A stretch of DNA of 57,218 nt, taken from NCBI GenBank assembly GCA_001920415.1, contig MNJR01000115.1:1-57218 (forward strand). The letters run 5' to 3'. Under the pieces are notes generated by a model. The model made no database searches and was not told the origin of the DNA. It worked only from the letters and a program-made list of their open reading frames with translations. The stretch's first letter is position 1; every line of letters starts with the position of its first letter. The position numbers and the translations under genes are program-made. The DNA comes from Acidobacteria bacterium 13_1_20CM_3_53_8 (GTDB lineage: Bacteria > Acidobacteriota > Blastocatellia > Pyrinomonadales > Pyrinomonadaceae). This document shows, piece by piece, positions 48,174 through 56,231 of the stretch.

Positions 48174-48282
48174 GAGAAAGAAAAACGTAGCCCGACTGAG
48201 TTCGCGCCCGCCGCAATTCACGCGCGGCCCCGACAACCGCACGCACGCTAAGCGGACGCGAACCACAATCGGACTACGTTTT
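48174..48282 (-). terminator. Long-stem terminator after ubiE/menG
   Basis: AACGTAGCCCGA pairs with TCGGACTACGTT (one mismatch), and inner GTTCGCG pairs with CGCGAAC. On the minus strand the stem is followed by TTTTTCTTTCT, the right side for the ubiE gene. The loop of about 70 bases is GC-rich. A few T on the plus side make it partly bidirectional. Confidence 0.6.
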
Positions 48283-48333
48283 GTGGTTGCATCAATCCCT
48301 AGCCGCGTCAATGCAACCAAACTTAAAATGATC

Positions 48334-49068
48334 TCACCTCACAGGCCGAGTTCCTGAATGAAGCGCCGCTATTCCAAAAGTCAGGTTCTGGTACTCGACC
48401 TCCTCGAACCCTACGTCGCGCATTAAACCGGCAAGCCGCTTCTGATCTGGAAAGCGCGAAACAGAATCGGGTAAGTATTGGTAAGCGATGCGCGAGCCGC
48501 TCACCAGCCCGCCTACGCGCGGCAGCACGCGCGTGAAATAGAGTTGAAAGAGCAAGCTCAAGACAGGGACGATTGGCTTCGAGAATTCAAGGACAGCTAC
48601 TCGCCCGCCGGGCTTTAAGACACGCAGCAACTCGCCCAATCCAGCCTCGACATTAGCAAGGTTTCGCAGCCCGAAAGCTATGCTGACTGCGTCGAAAGTC
48701 GAATCGCCGAATGGAAGATTCAGCGCGTCGCTTTCTATGAACGGAATTTTCAGATCGCGTGTGTGCGCCTTCTCGGCTGCGATTTCAAGCATGGGGCGAC
48801 AAAAATCCGTCCCCATCACTCGCGCCCCGCGCGTGGCACTGGCAAGCACCAGCGCTAGATCGCCGGTGCCGCATGCCACATCGAGCGCAAGCGCGTCACT
48901 TTCCACTAGCACCGCCCTCAGCCGTTCAGCCACCAGCCGCCGCCATCGCCTGTCAATGTTGCCTGATAAAAGGTGGTTGAGCAGGTCGTAGCGCTTGGCT
49001 ATCGCCGCAAACATTTCACGCACGCGGCGCGAGTGCTCTCTCTCAGTTATAAGACTTTTCTCAGGCAC
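48334..49068 (-). CDS. ubiE: Demethylmenaquinone/ubiquinone methyltransferase (UbiE/MenG)
   Basis: SAM-dependent C-methyltransferase, last step of menaquinone synthesis; the host probably uses menaquinone, so MenG function is likely (inference). Landmarks: REMFAAIAKRYDLLNHLLSG near the N-terminus, SAM motif I ALDVACGTGDLALVLASATR, SDALNLPFGDSTFDAVSIAF, GLRNLANVEAGLGELLRVLK and GGRVAVLEFSKP. GTG in VPEKSLI is chosen; an in-frame TTG at 49,113 would add 15 residues, and neither has a good ribosome site. Confidence 0.93.
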   Translation of the reverse strand: MPEKSLITEREHSRRVREMFAAIAKRYDLLNHLLSGNIDRRWRRLVAERLRAVLVESDALALDVACGTGDLALVLASATRGARVMGTDFCRPMLEIAAEKAHTRDLKIPFIESDALNLPFGDSTFDAVSIAFGLRNLANVEAGLGELLRVLKPGGRVAVLEFSKPIVPVLSLLFQLYFTRVLPRVGGLVSGSRIAYQYLPDSVSRFPDQKRLAGLMRDVGFEEVEYQNLTFGIAALHSGTRPVR

Positions 49069-49128
49069 AGTTAAACCAGTTCCGCATTCGTGATGGTTGC
49101 GGACTGCTTGCAAATAGCTTGTGAATTT

Positions 49129-50607
49129 CTACGGGTTGCCCGGCGGGTTCGTTGGTCTGGTAACGGGCAAGATAGGCGATGGCGCAGGCCTTGGTGGTGT
49201 CGAGCGCATCGGTGTTGGTCTAGTCGTCGGTGTTTGTGAAGGTGTTTGTGCGGGCGCGGGTTGCTGTCCTGCTATTTCGACTTGCCCTGCGCCTTCAAGA
49301 AGCGCGCGAAGTTGCGAAGCGTTGCCGACAACTACGGTCGCAATGGGCGCGTCGCGGAAAAGCCTAACGGCAACGCCCTGAACCTCCACAGCCGTCACTC
49401 CGCTCAAAGCTTTAATCTGATCTGCGATTGAGGCCAGCTTGAATGTGTCGCCGTCAAGCCAAAGCTCTGCGATGCCTGCGGGCTGCTCCAGTCGCTTGTT
49501 CAATTCTGCAAGCGCCTCGCTTCTGGCCTTAGCAAGCTCTGTCGGAGACGGCGGTGTGGTAACAAGAGAGCGTAGCGTGTTTTGAGCAGCTTTGAGTGTA
49601 TCCGCTGCCTGTGCCACGCTAACCGAAGCGCCCATCACGAAGCTTCCGGGCAGCACGTGCGAATCATTGCGAACGTAGAACGGAAGAGTGTTGAGCGAAG
49701 GCATAGTCTGTTGCCATCTATCGCGCGCAATGATAGTCATTAGTGTGGCCGCAGCAAACTCTCTGTCAGAGCGCGTAAGTCCGCGAACTGCCAGACGAAC
49801 TTCGGCAGAGTTTTCCGCGCCCGGCAGGTCAATCAAGAGCATGCGTGCGTCAGGCGCGTCAGGCTGGCGAAAAGTTGGAGGCACGATGGTATCGCTCCTG
49901 CGCCAGTTTCCCAACAGTTGTTTTAGAGCGCGCATCGCGCGAAGCTTTTCGACTCCGCCTATGACGACCAGCGTGGCGTTATTAGGGTTCAAGAAACGCT
50001 CGCGCGCAAACAACAGGTCTGCGCGCTCAATTCTTGCTAGAGATTCTGGCGTGCCCGGAAACGGGCGACCATAAGGAAATTCTCCGAACAGGCGCGAGGC
50101 AATCGCGCGGTCTGCCATCATAGCGGGCGAGATGCTGGTTTCGCGCACGAGCTTGATTCGCGCGTCGCGCATGCTTTTGACGTTTTCGGGCGTGAGAGGC
50201 GTGGTGACCAGCGCCGTCCTCAGAATCTCAACCATGTGCTCGTAAGCGGAAGCATGGCCTGAGAGCGAGATGTTGATAGCGTCCATGTCAGTAGTCACTT
50301 CTAGCCGCCCGCCCAACTCTTCCGTGAAATACTCGCGCGTGGTCGGGTCTGGAAAGAGTGCGTCGCCAAGGAGCGCCATCAGGCCGGATTTTCCCGTAGT
50401 GTCGAACGCTCCGCCGCTATGAATGCGCAGTTTTATGAGCACGTTGGGGTCGCCCGGACGATTCCATATAAGGACGCGAAGCCCGTTCAATAGTTGATCC
50501 TGCTGCGGCTCAGGCGTGCTCTGAGCGCTCGAATTCGCGCACAAGAGTAGGAGCGCGAGCGCGGGCGCAAGAAAGCGTGGAAGGTAAGAAAGTGCTTTAT
50601 TATTCAT
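49129..50607 (-). CDS. M16-family peptidase homologue lacking the zinc motif
   Basis: 492 residues with a signal peptide (LAPALALLLLCANSSAQS), so probably periplasmic or outer-membrane facing. The M16B fold is evident: GLRVLIWNRPGDPNVLIKLR, LNPNNATLVVIGGVEKLRAM, and a second half with ARSEALAELNKRLEQPAGIA. Where HxxEH should be (usual context GLAHFLEHM) the sequence is GLMALLGDA, so the zinc ligands are absent and the protein should be inactive alone. Such subunits often pair with an active M16 partner; none is adjacent. The C-terminal 55 residues are Pro/Thr-rich. Confidence 0.85.
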   Translation of the reverse strand: MNNKALSYLPRFLAPALALLLLCANSSAQSTPEPQQDQLLNGLRVLIWNRPGDPNVLIKLRIHSGGAFDTTGKSGLMALLGDALFPDPTTREYFTEELGGRLEVTTDMDAINISLSGHASAYEHMVEILRTALVTTPLTPENVKSMRDARIKLVRETSISPAMMADRAIASRLFGEFPYGRPFPGTPESLARIERADLLFARERFLNPNNATLVVIGGVEKLRAMRALKQLLGNWRRSDTIVPPTFRQPDAPDARMLLIDLPGAENSAEVRLAVRGLTRSDREFAAATLMTIIARDRWQQTMPSLNTLPFYVRNDSHVLPGSFVMGASVSVAQAADTLKAAQNTLRSLVTTPPSPTELAKARSEALAELNKRLEQPAGIAELWLDGDTFKLASIADQIKALSGVTAVEVQGVAVRLFRDAPIATVVVGNASQLRALLEGAGQVEIAGQQPAPAQTPSQTPTTRPTPMRSTPPRPAPSPILPVTRPTNPPGNP

Positions 50608-50993
50608 GAATTGGAATAATCGTTTGTTAAAGTCCCGAATCGGTTTAGAATCTCATACAGGCCAAAAGGAAGCCTGTGCCAGACCTTTACAGCCCTTAAT
50701 TAATTTGAGCAGGAGAGCAGTCGAAAAAATAGTTTAGATGGGCAAATCGAACTGCGTCAACCGTTTCGCCTCCCCGTGCATCCAACCTCCCGTAAAAAGC
50801 GGGGTTCAAGCCTACCCTTCGCCCGGCGCTCGGTCTGAGGTCACAGAATAGTATAATGCGGTCTCAAGCTCTGCTTGAAGCGGTTTAGGCGCGGGCGGGT
50901 AACAGTTTAGCGGCAGAAAAAAGATTTCGTCGGGCGTATCTTTCCAGAGATTTCTGGTAATAAGAGAGTAGGAAGCGTCTCCTACAGGATCGA
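50608..50993. other. Divergent intergenic space between M16 and sigma genes
   Basis: 386 bases with promoters presumably for both sides. The only structure I see is CCCCG (50,776) facing CGGGG, a weak dyad. No convincing gene on either strand, and no clear sigma-70 box. Confidence 0.4.
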
Positions 50994-51542
50994 GTGCTTT
51001 CATTGCCTGATAGAATAACAGACGAACGGGCGCTTGACAGGGCAGTTGGCGGCGATGAGACGGCATTCATTCTGTTGTACGAGCGCCACCGCGACGCGGT
51101 CTTCCGCTTCGCATACAGGCTGCTAGGCTCCATAGAGCAGGCCGAAGATGTAACGCACGATTGCTTTTTGAGTTTAATACGGCGACCCGGTGGATTCGAC
51201 AGAAACCTTGCGCTCAAGCGGCTTAAAGATAGAGGTCAGAATGTAACGGTTGAGGACTTGGCCGCAGAACCCAGGTTGCCGGAGAGGGAAGAGCCGCTAC
51301 AGAAACTTTTGCGAGAGGAATTGGCCGCAGAAGTAAGCCGGGCGGTTGCAAGCCTTCCGCCGCTTCAGAGAGAGGCGCTGGTGCTGTTCGAGTACGAAGG
51401 GCTTCCTCTTGCGGAGGTCGCGGCGATTGTGGGAAAGGACGTTGGCACTGTGAAGTCGCGCATCAATCGCGCGCGCCAGCGGTTGAGAAAAATCCTCGCC
51501 CCATATTTTAATAGCAGCCGGGAGACGGTTGCTGCGGAGTAA
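50994..51542 (+). CDS. ECF-type RNA polymerase sigma factor
   Basis: 182 residues. Region 2 is FILLYERHRDAVFRFAYRLL, then GSIEQAEDVTHDCFLSLI. Region 4 is AVASLPPLQREALVLFEYEG, then LPLAEVAAIVGKDVGTVKSR, then INRARQRLRKIL. Between them, RRPGGFD runs directly into RNLALKRLKDRG, so about 14 residues usual in relatives (the SLRTWLYxIA part of region 2.4) are missing. GTG start after AGGATCGA. Ten bases upstream of the chimeric anti-sigma/TonB gene, so cotranscribed. Confidence 0.88.
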   Translation: MLSLPDRITDERALDRAVGGDETAFILLYERHRDAVFRFAYRLLGSIEQAEDVTHDCFLSLIRRPGGFDRNLALKRLKDRGQNVTVEDLAAEPRLPEREEPLQKLLREELAAEVSRAVASLPPLQREALVLFEYEGLPLAEVAAIVGKDVGTVKSRINRARQRLRKILAPYFNSSRETVAAE

Positions 51543-51551
51543 AGTTAGAAA

Positions 51552-53285
51552 ATGAGCGAGATTAAACCGGACGCTCAGATGAACGTGGACGAGGAGTTGA
51601 AGGCGCTGCTGGAAGAGTGGCGCGCGCCCAATCCACCCGAATCACTTGATAAACGTGTCACCGCCGCTTATCGTAGACAAATAAGCGGTGCGGTTCGAGC
51701 ATCCAATCCAATGTTCTCCCATCGGGATAGCGAGGTCGTACAGATGAAACAATGTTCTACTTGTCATGAAGAGTTCGCCGACAAATTCAGTTTTTGTCCG
51801 GTTGACGGCACACCGCTCGCCAGTCAGGCCGCAAAAAGCATAAAGCCTGAGCCGACCGTGACTCAGCCAACAATCCCTGCGCTTGCCTCTCAGGAAGAGA
51901 GCGCTCCGGCAGAGTCTTATGCGCTTGTCCCCGTTGACGATTCATATCACCTGACCATTTTGGACGACGCGGGGCTGTTAAGTCGTCTGATGGCTGAGTT
52001 GCGAGAGGTCTCGCACGAATCGCAACTGACTTGGCCTGAGTTCAAACGCGACCCCGCAGGCTTCATCAAACGTTCTATCAGTTCTTACGCGGCGCTTCTT
52101 GGCCGCTTCGTCTCGCAGCCCGGCGTGGGCGCGGCTATGGCGGTCGCCGTTGGTTCCATGTTGCTCTTGATGCTCGGCGTCATTCTTCTTGAAAGAACAC
52201 GCTCGGCTGGTGCTACGCGAGCGGTCGTGATTGGCTTCGGATTGATCGCCGTAGGCATGCTGGTAACCATCTTCGCTAGCTGGTTCAGCCGCGACACGGA
52301 AGCTACGGTCGGAGTTTCAAGAGCGGGAGCGCTCGCTGGCGCTCGAAACGATTCGCAGAACGCGCTCGCTGGCATGATAGCCGCATTTGTCTTCATCTTC
52401 TTCGTGGTCGGAGGCGTCATCGGCTGGAATCTCTATTCCAACTGGCGTCACAATCAGCAAGTAGCCGCTGACCGCGTGCGCGAGGATTTGGAATATCAGG
52501 GCGATATATCTATCCCGCAGGAGCAGGAAACGCCTAAGCCTGGGGCTGCCGGAATGAACAAGGGCAATGGCGGCGGCTCGAAACCGAAGCAGGATCGTCC
52601 GGGCGGCGGCGGCGGCGGTGGGCGCGAGGAGCAGACGCCAGCCTCTCACGGGGTAACGCCGCAAGCTTCTCTAACGATTCCGCAGGTGCTAGCTCCTGAT
52701 CCACATCCGAATAATATTCCGCATCCTTCGCTTCCGACCGCAGCGACGATTGAAGCAGACCCTCTGCTCTTTCCGACTACAGTGGGGGCTTACGGCGACC
52801 CGCATTCGACAGCGACTACGCCTTCTTCCGGCCCCGGAACTGGTAATGGTATCGGAACAGGGACGGGCAGCGGCATAGGCCCAGGCAACGGTACTGGCTT
52901 CGGCCCCGGTAATGAGCGCAACACAGGCGGTGGCGACTTTCATCAAGGCGGCGGCGGCCCAGGCGGTGGTGGCGGTGGCGGCGACGACCCGAACAAAATT
53001 TACTCCACACGCGAGGTAACGGTGAAAGCTCGCATAATCGCCAAGCCGGAAGCTCCCTACACGGAAGAGGCGCGCAGAAATCAGATAACTGGAACGGTCA
53101 CGCTGCGCGCCGTGCTCGCGTCGAACGGAACAATAACGGGCATTCGCTCCGTGAGCGGTCTACCCTATGGGCTGACCGAGCAAGCGATTGAAGCGGCTCA
53201 CAGGATCAAGTTCGTTCCCGCACAGCGCGACGGGCGAGCAGTTTCGCAGTACATTCAGATAGAGTACAACTTCAACCTCTACTAA
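51552..53285 (+). CDS. Anti-sigma-like, zinc-ribbon and TonB C-terminal chimera
   Basis: 577 residues. N-terminus about 1-45 (ELKALLEEWRAPNPPESLDK) has the pattern seen at the start of anti-sigma proteins partnered with ECF factors. A zinc ribbon follows at 67-86 (CSTCHEEFADKFSFCPVDG). Three membrane spans lie near 193-213, 223-243 and 274-297. A Gly/Pro/Asn-rich periplasmic linker (about 330-480) leads to a TonB C-terminal domain (about 490-577, PEAPYTEEARRNQITGTVTL). It could couple outer-membrane signals to the sigma factor beside it. The zinc ribbon may bind the sigma factor or sense metal or redox state (inference). Confidence 0.85.
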   Translation: MSEIKPDAQMNVDEELKALLEEWRAPNPPESLDKRVTAAYRRQISGAVRASNPMFSHRDSEVVQMKQCSTCHEEFADKFSFCPVDGTPLASQAAKSIKPEPTVTQPTIPALASQEESAPAESYALVPVDDSYHLTILDDAGLLSRLMAELREVSHESQLTWPEFKRDPAGFIKRSISSYAALLGRFVSQPGVGAAMAVAVGSMLLLMLGVILLERTRSAGATRAVVIGFGLIAVGMLVTIFASWFSRDTEATVGVSRAGALAGARNDSQNALAGMIAAFVFIFFVVGGVIGWNLYSNWRHNQQVAADRVREDLEYQGDISIPQEQETPKPGAAGMNKGNGGGSKPKQDRPGGGGGGGREEQTPASHGVTPQASLTIPQVLAPDPHPNNIPHPSLPTAATIEADPLLFPTTVGAYGDPHSTATTPSSGPGTGNGIGTGTGSGIGPGNGTGFGPGNERNTGGGDFHQGGGGPGGGGGGGDDPNKIYSTREVTVKARIIAKPEAPYTEEARRNQITGTVTLRAVLASNGTITGIRSVSGLPYGLTEQAIEAAHRIKFVPAQRDGRAVSQYIQIEYNFNLY

Positions 53286-53320
53286 AGCCGAAGAGCTTCG
53301 TCCTCTTCCATCAATAAAAA

Positions 53321-53355
53321 AGCGCTGACTCATGTTAAGAGTCGGCGCTTTTTTT
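53321..53355 (+). terminator. Terminator after sigma/TonB operon
   Basis: AGCGCTGACTC pairs with GAGTCGGCGCT (one G-T), 7-base loop, then seven T. Confidence 0.9.
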
Positions 53356-53411
53356 GCTTGAAAACGTAGCGAGTAGTGATTGAGTATGAACGCTGAATAA
53401 GTTGCGCTCAA

Positions 53412-53618
53412 AGCCCCTGAAAGGGGCGACAGCATAAAGCCCAGCCCGTGAGGGCTGGGTTAGCGTGCGAGAATAAATAGCGAGCTATCGAAGATAGCGA
53501 CAGCCCATGATAATCATAGGGCTGTCGCCCGCTCTCGCGGGCTTCGTTAATCTTTATTGCTATCTTAACCCAGCGCTTACGCACTCTCGCTTTATGCTGT
53601 CGCCCCTTTTCAGGGGCT
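53412..53618. repeat. Nested-hairpin intergenic element, copy 2 (207 bp)
   Basis: The ends are inverted repeats (AGCCCCTGAAAGGGGCGACA, then GCATAAAGC, and the complement at the right end). The interior shares AGCTATCGAAGATAGCGACA and AATCATAGGGC with the copy at 32,415. Inner TAACCCAGCGCT/AGGGCTGGGTTA pairing makes a cruciform-like fold. Confidence 0.85.
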
Positions 53619-53629
53619 GAGAAAGCAAA

Positions 53630-54835
53630 TCACTCGCTAGCAAGTTTTTCAGCGACCCTCTTAATTCTCTCCACGCCCTCTTTCAAACGATCAAGCGATG
53701 TAGCATAAGAGATTCGTATAAAACCTTCTTCACCGAAGCCCGCGCCGTCCGTAACGACCGTGTGCTCTTCCGTTAGAAGCCTGTCAACAAACTCGCCCGA
53801 AGTTTTGACTTCACCTTTCAGACAACCGCTCACATCCGGGAAAGCATAAAACGCGCCTTCAGGTTCTATGCAGCGAAAACCTGTAATCTCTGCAAGCGCC
53901 GCTAGAAGCCATTTTCGGCGCTTCGTGTACTCTTCGAGCATACGCGCGACCGATTCCTGCGGCCCATTGAAAGCTGTAGTAGCCGCCCATTGCGCAATCG
54001 AGTTCGGATTGCTAGTAGAATGCCCCTGCACCTTCAACATCTCGCGCGTCCACTCGCGCGGCGCAAGCGCGTAGCCCAGCCGCCAGCCCGTCATAGCGTA
54101 TGTTTTAGAGAACGAACCGGCGATGCAGAGCCGCTCTCTTAATTCAGAAGAGAGGCTCGCCGCGCTGAATACTTTCGCTGGCGTATAGACAAAACGCAGA
54201 TAGCATTCGTCCGAGACTGCGTAAATCCCGCGCTCTGCCAGCACCTCCATGATGCGTCTGAACTCTTCCATTTTGATGACGCGACCCGAAGGATTGTTCG
54301 GCGAGTTAAGAATGATTAGACGAGTCTTTGGGGTGATTGCCCTAAAAACCTGCTCCGCGTTCAACTGAAAATCTGTCTCTGCGGTTTCTATGAAGACGGG
54401 CGTGCCGCGAGCGAAAGTTACAATTTCGGGGAAGGTAACCCAGTAAGGTTTCGGGATTAATACTTCGTCGCCGGGGCCTATCAAAGAGACTATGGCGTTG
54501 AAGATAGCCTGCTTGCCACCGGAAGTTGCCATCACTTCTGGCGGTTCGAACGAAGCGCCGAACTCTCGCTCGTAATATCCTATAATGGCCGTTTGAAGCT
54601 CGCGCGTTCCTGCCACGGAAGTGTACTTCGTTTTTCCATCGCGCATGGCTTCGTCCGCCGCCAGCTTGATATTTTCGGGCGTGTCAAAGTCAGGTTCGCC
54701 CGCGCCCAAATCAACAACGTCAACGCCCTCTGCGCGCAACGCCACAACCGCCTGCGTAGCTGCCAGCGTAGCCGACGCACGCATGCGCGCGACGTTATCT
54801 GCGGGTCGAAAGCTTTCCACTGCGGGCTTACTCAT
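53630..54835 (-). CDS. aspC: Aspartate aminotransferase (class I, PLP-dependent)
   Basis: Transfers the amino group between aspartate and 2-oxoglutarate; cytosolic. 401 residues. Landmarks: VVDLGAGEPDFDTPENIKLA, YTSVAGTRELQTAI, LNSPNNPSGRV (Asn that contacts PLP), DECYLRFVY (Asp/Tyr for PLP) and the Schiff-base lysine K244 in GSFSKTYAMTGWRLGY; R-containing GFIRISYATS near the end. Subgroup I-gamma type, related to the Thermus enzyme. Aromatic or prephenate substrates are possible. Confidence 0.92.
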   Translation of the reverse strand: MSKPAVESFRPADNVARMRASATLAATQAVVALRAEGVDVVDLGAGEPDFDTPENIKLAADEAMRDGKTKYTSVAGTRELQTAIIGYYEREFGASFEPPEVMATSGGKQAIFNAIVSLIGPGDEVLIPKPYWVTFPEIVTFARGTPVFIETAETDFQLNAEQVFRAITPKTRLIILNSPNNPSGRVIKMEEFRRIMEVLAERGIYAVSDECYLRFVYTPAKVFSAASLSSELRERLCIAGSFSKTYAMTGWRLGYALAPREWTREMLKVQGHSTSNPNSIAQWAATTAFNGPQESVARMLEEYTKRRKWLLAALAEITGFRCIEPEGAFYAFPDVSGCLKGEVKTSGEFVDRLLTEEHTVVTDGAGFGEEGFIRISYATSLDRLKEGVERIKRVAEKLASE

Positions 54836-54858
54836 GGCTTGAGCAGAATATTTTGGTA

Positions 54859-55221
54859 CTAGATTCTTTGTAGAAATTCTAAACGATTCCCGAACGGATC
54901 ACGAATCTCAAAGCGCTCGTAGCCGGGAATCTGTATACCGTCATGAATCTCAATCCCGCTCTCGTTGAAGCGACGGCGAAAGTCTGCGAGAGAATTTACC
55001 TCGTAGGCAATGTGCGCTTTCGTAGCCTGACGGTCAACATTGTCCTCCGTGCCTACGTGCACCTGATCGTCGCCTACGCTCAGCCAGAATCCGCCTCGAC
55101 CTTTGAGCACAGCAGGCTTCTCAATCTCACTTAGACCGAGCAGCCCGCAGTAGAACTCACGCGCCTCCGGTTCAGCGCCTCTGGGAATTGTGATTTGTGC
55201 GTGATGCACGCAGATTATCAT
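54859..55221 (-). CDS. VOC-family (glyoxalase/dioxygenase-like) protein
   Basis: 120 residues, two beta-alpha-beta-beta-beta modules. Metal ligand candidates: His in VHHAQITIPRGAEPEAREFY, His in THVG or KAHIAYEVNSLADF, and Glu in FEIRDPFGNRLEFL. Single-substrate function cannot be told; relatives include fosfomycin-resistance proteins, methylmalonyl-CoA epimerase and glyoxalase I. It lies 24 bases from the aminotransferase on the same strand. Confidence 0.8.
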   Translation of the reverse strand: MIICVHHAQITIPRGAEPEAREFYCGLLGLSEIEKPAVLKGRGGFWLSVGDDQVHVGTEDNVDRQATKAHIAYEVNSLADFRRRFNESGIEIHDGIQIPGYERFEIRDPFGNRLEFLQRI

Positions 55222-55272
55222 GTATGGAATTTTGCGCGCGCGTCCATTCCACGCTCACGCAAGCTTTCAAGT

Positions 55273-55767
55273 TCACTTCAGCCCGTTCTTCTTCCTCATG
55301 CGCTCTTCAACGCTCGGAGGCACTAGACCTTCAACGGAGCCACCCAGAAGAAAGACCTCTTTGACCAGGCGCGAGCTAACGTAGGAATAGACTTCGGCTG
55401 GCATCATGAAAACGGTCTCGATGCGCGGCTCAAGCCTGCGGTTCATCAAAGCCATCTGCAACTCGTACTCGTAATCGGAGATCGCGCGAATCCCTCGCAC
55501 AATAGCGTCGGCGCTTCGCTCGACCGCGTATTGAACCAGAAGCCCCCGAAAGTCTTCCACCAGAAGCCTGCACTGATTCTGTTTGATTGACATAACGACT
55601 TCCGCAATCATCTCGCGCCTTTCGTCAATCGTGAACATGGGCTTCTTTTCCGGGTTCACCAGAATGGCTATGATGATTTCGTCGAAGAGCTTGCACCCGC
55701 GCTCAATAATGTCCAGATGACCGTTTGTGACGGGGTCGAACGATCCTGGAAAGATTGCGCGTCGCAT
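55273..55767 (-). CDS. coaD: Phosphopantetheine adenylyltransferase
   Basis: Fourth step of coenzyme A synthesis. 164 residues. Nucleotidyltransferase motif [14 protein letters not shown] (TxGH at about 15-18), [40 protein letters not shown] (ISS-like ATP-binding end). Normal length. Confidence 0.96.
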   Translation of the reverse strand: MRRAIFPGSFDPVTNGHLDIIERGCKLFDEIIIAILVNPEKKPMFTIDERREMIAEVVMSIKQNQCRLLVEDFRGLLVQYAVERSADAIVRGIRAISDYEYELQMALMNRRLEPRIETVFMMPAEVYSYVSSRLVKEVFLLGGSVEGLVPPSVEERMRKKNGLK

Positions 55768-55907
55768 AGAGATTGCCGGAAGAAAATTTTCAGATTAACC
55801 AGAGTGAAGCGAAGTTAACATAAACGAGGAAGGATGAACAATAAAACGGCGGTTGTATTAGTAACTGATGTTACATGAGCAGTAACTTTATCGAAGCCAC
55901 CCGAATG

Positions 55908-56159
55908 AGCCTGCGCAAGCAGGCGGACAGAATGTAGCCCCTGACGAAGCCCGAAGGGCGTAGTCTGGGGTATAGGTTAAGAAAAATAGTTAGAGTCTGC
56001 TTTAGCAGACGACAGATGCGCGGGATAAGAGATATTTGTGAAGAACGTAAACGTCTGTCGTCTGCTCTCGCAGACTCTATTCGCTATGTAATAAGTAACC
56101 CCAGACTCCGCTCACGCTTCGTCAGGGGCTTTACTCTAATCGTCTGCTGACGCAGACTC
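55908..56159. repeat. Nested-hairpin intergenic element, diverged copy 3 (252 bp)
   Basis: Same design as the other two: hairpin tip GCCTGC-GCAA-GCAGGC, then GACAG, then AGCCCCTGACGAAGC, mirrored at the right end by GCTTCGTCAGGGGCT and GTCTGCTGACGCAGAC. Inner arms TCTGCTTTAGCAGACGACAG and CTGTCGTCTGC. Sequence differs, but the order of helices is the same. The rest of the 464-base gap shows no gene. Confidence 0.7.
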
Positions 56160-56231
56160 ATTGAGCGCTTTCTTTCAAACATTTCAACTGCGTATCATGA
56201 TGTTAATAAGAAACCCTGTCGGCATTCGCCT

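Noticed and set aside
50812-51066. Minus-strand gene between M16 and the sigma factor
   Set aside because: It overlaps the sigma gene start, has no ribosome site and resembles no family.
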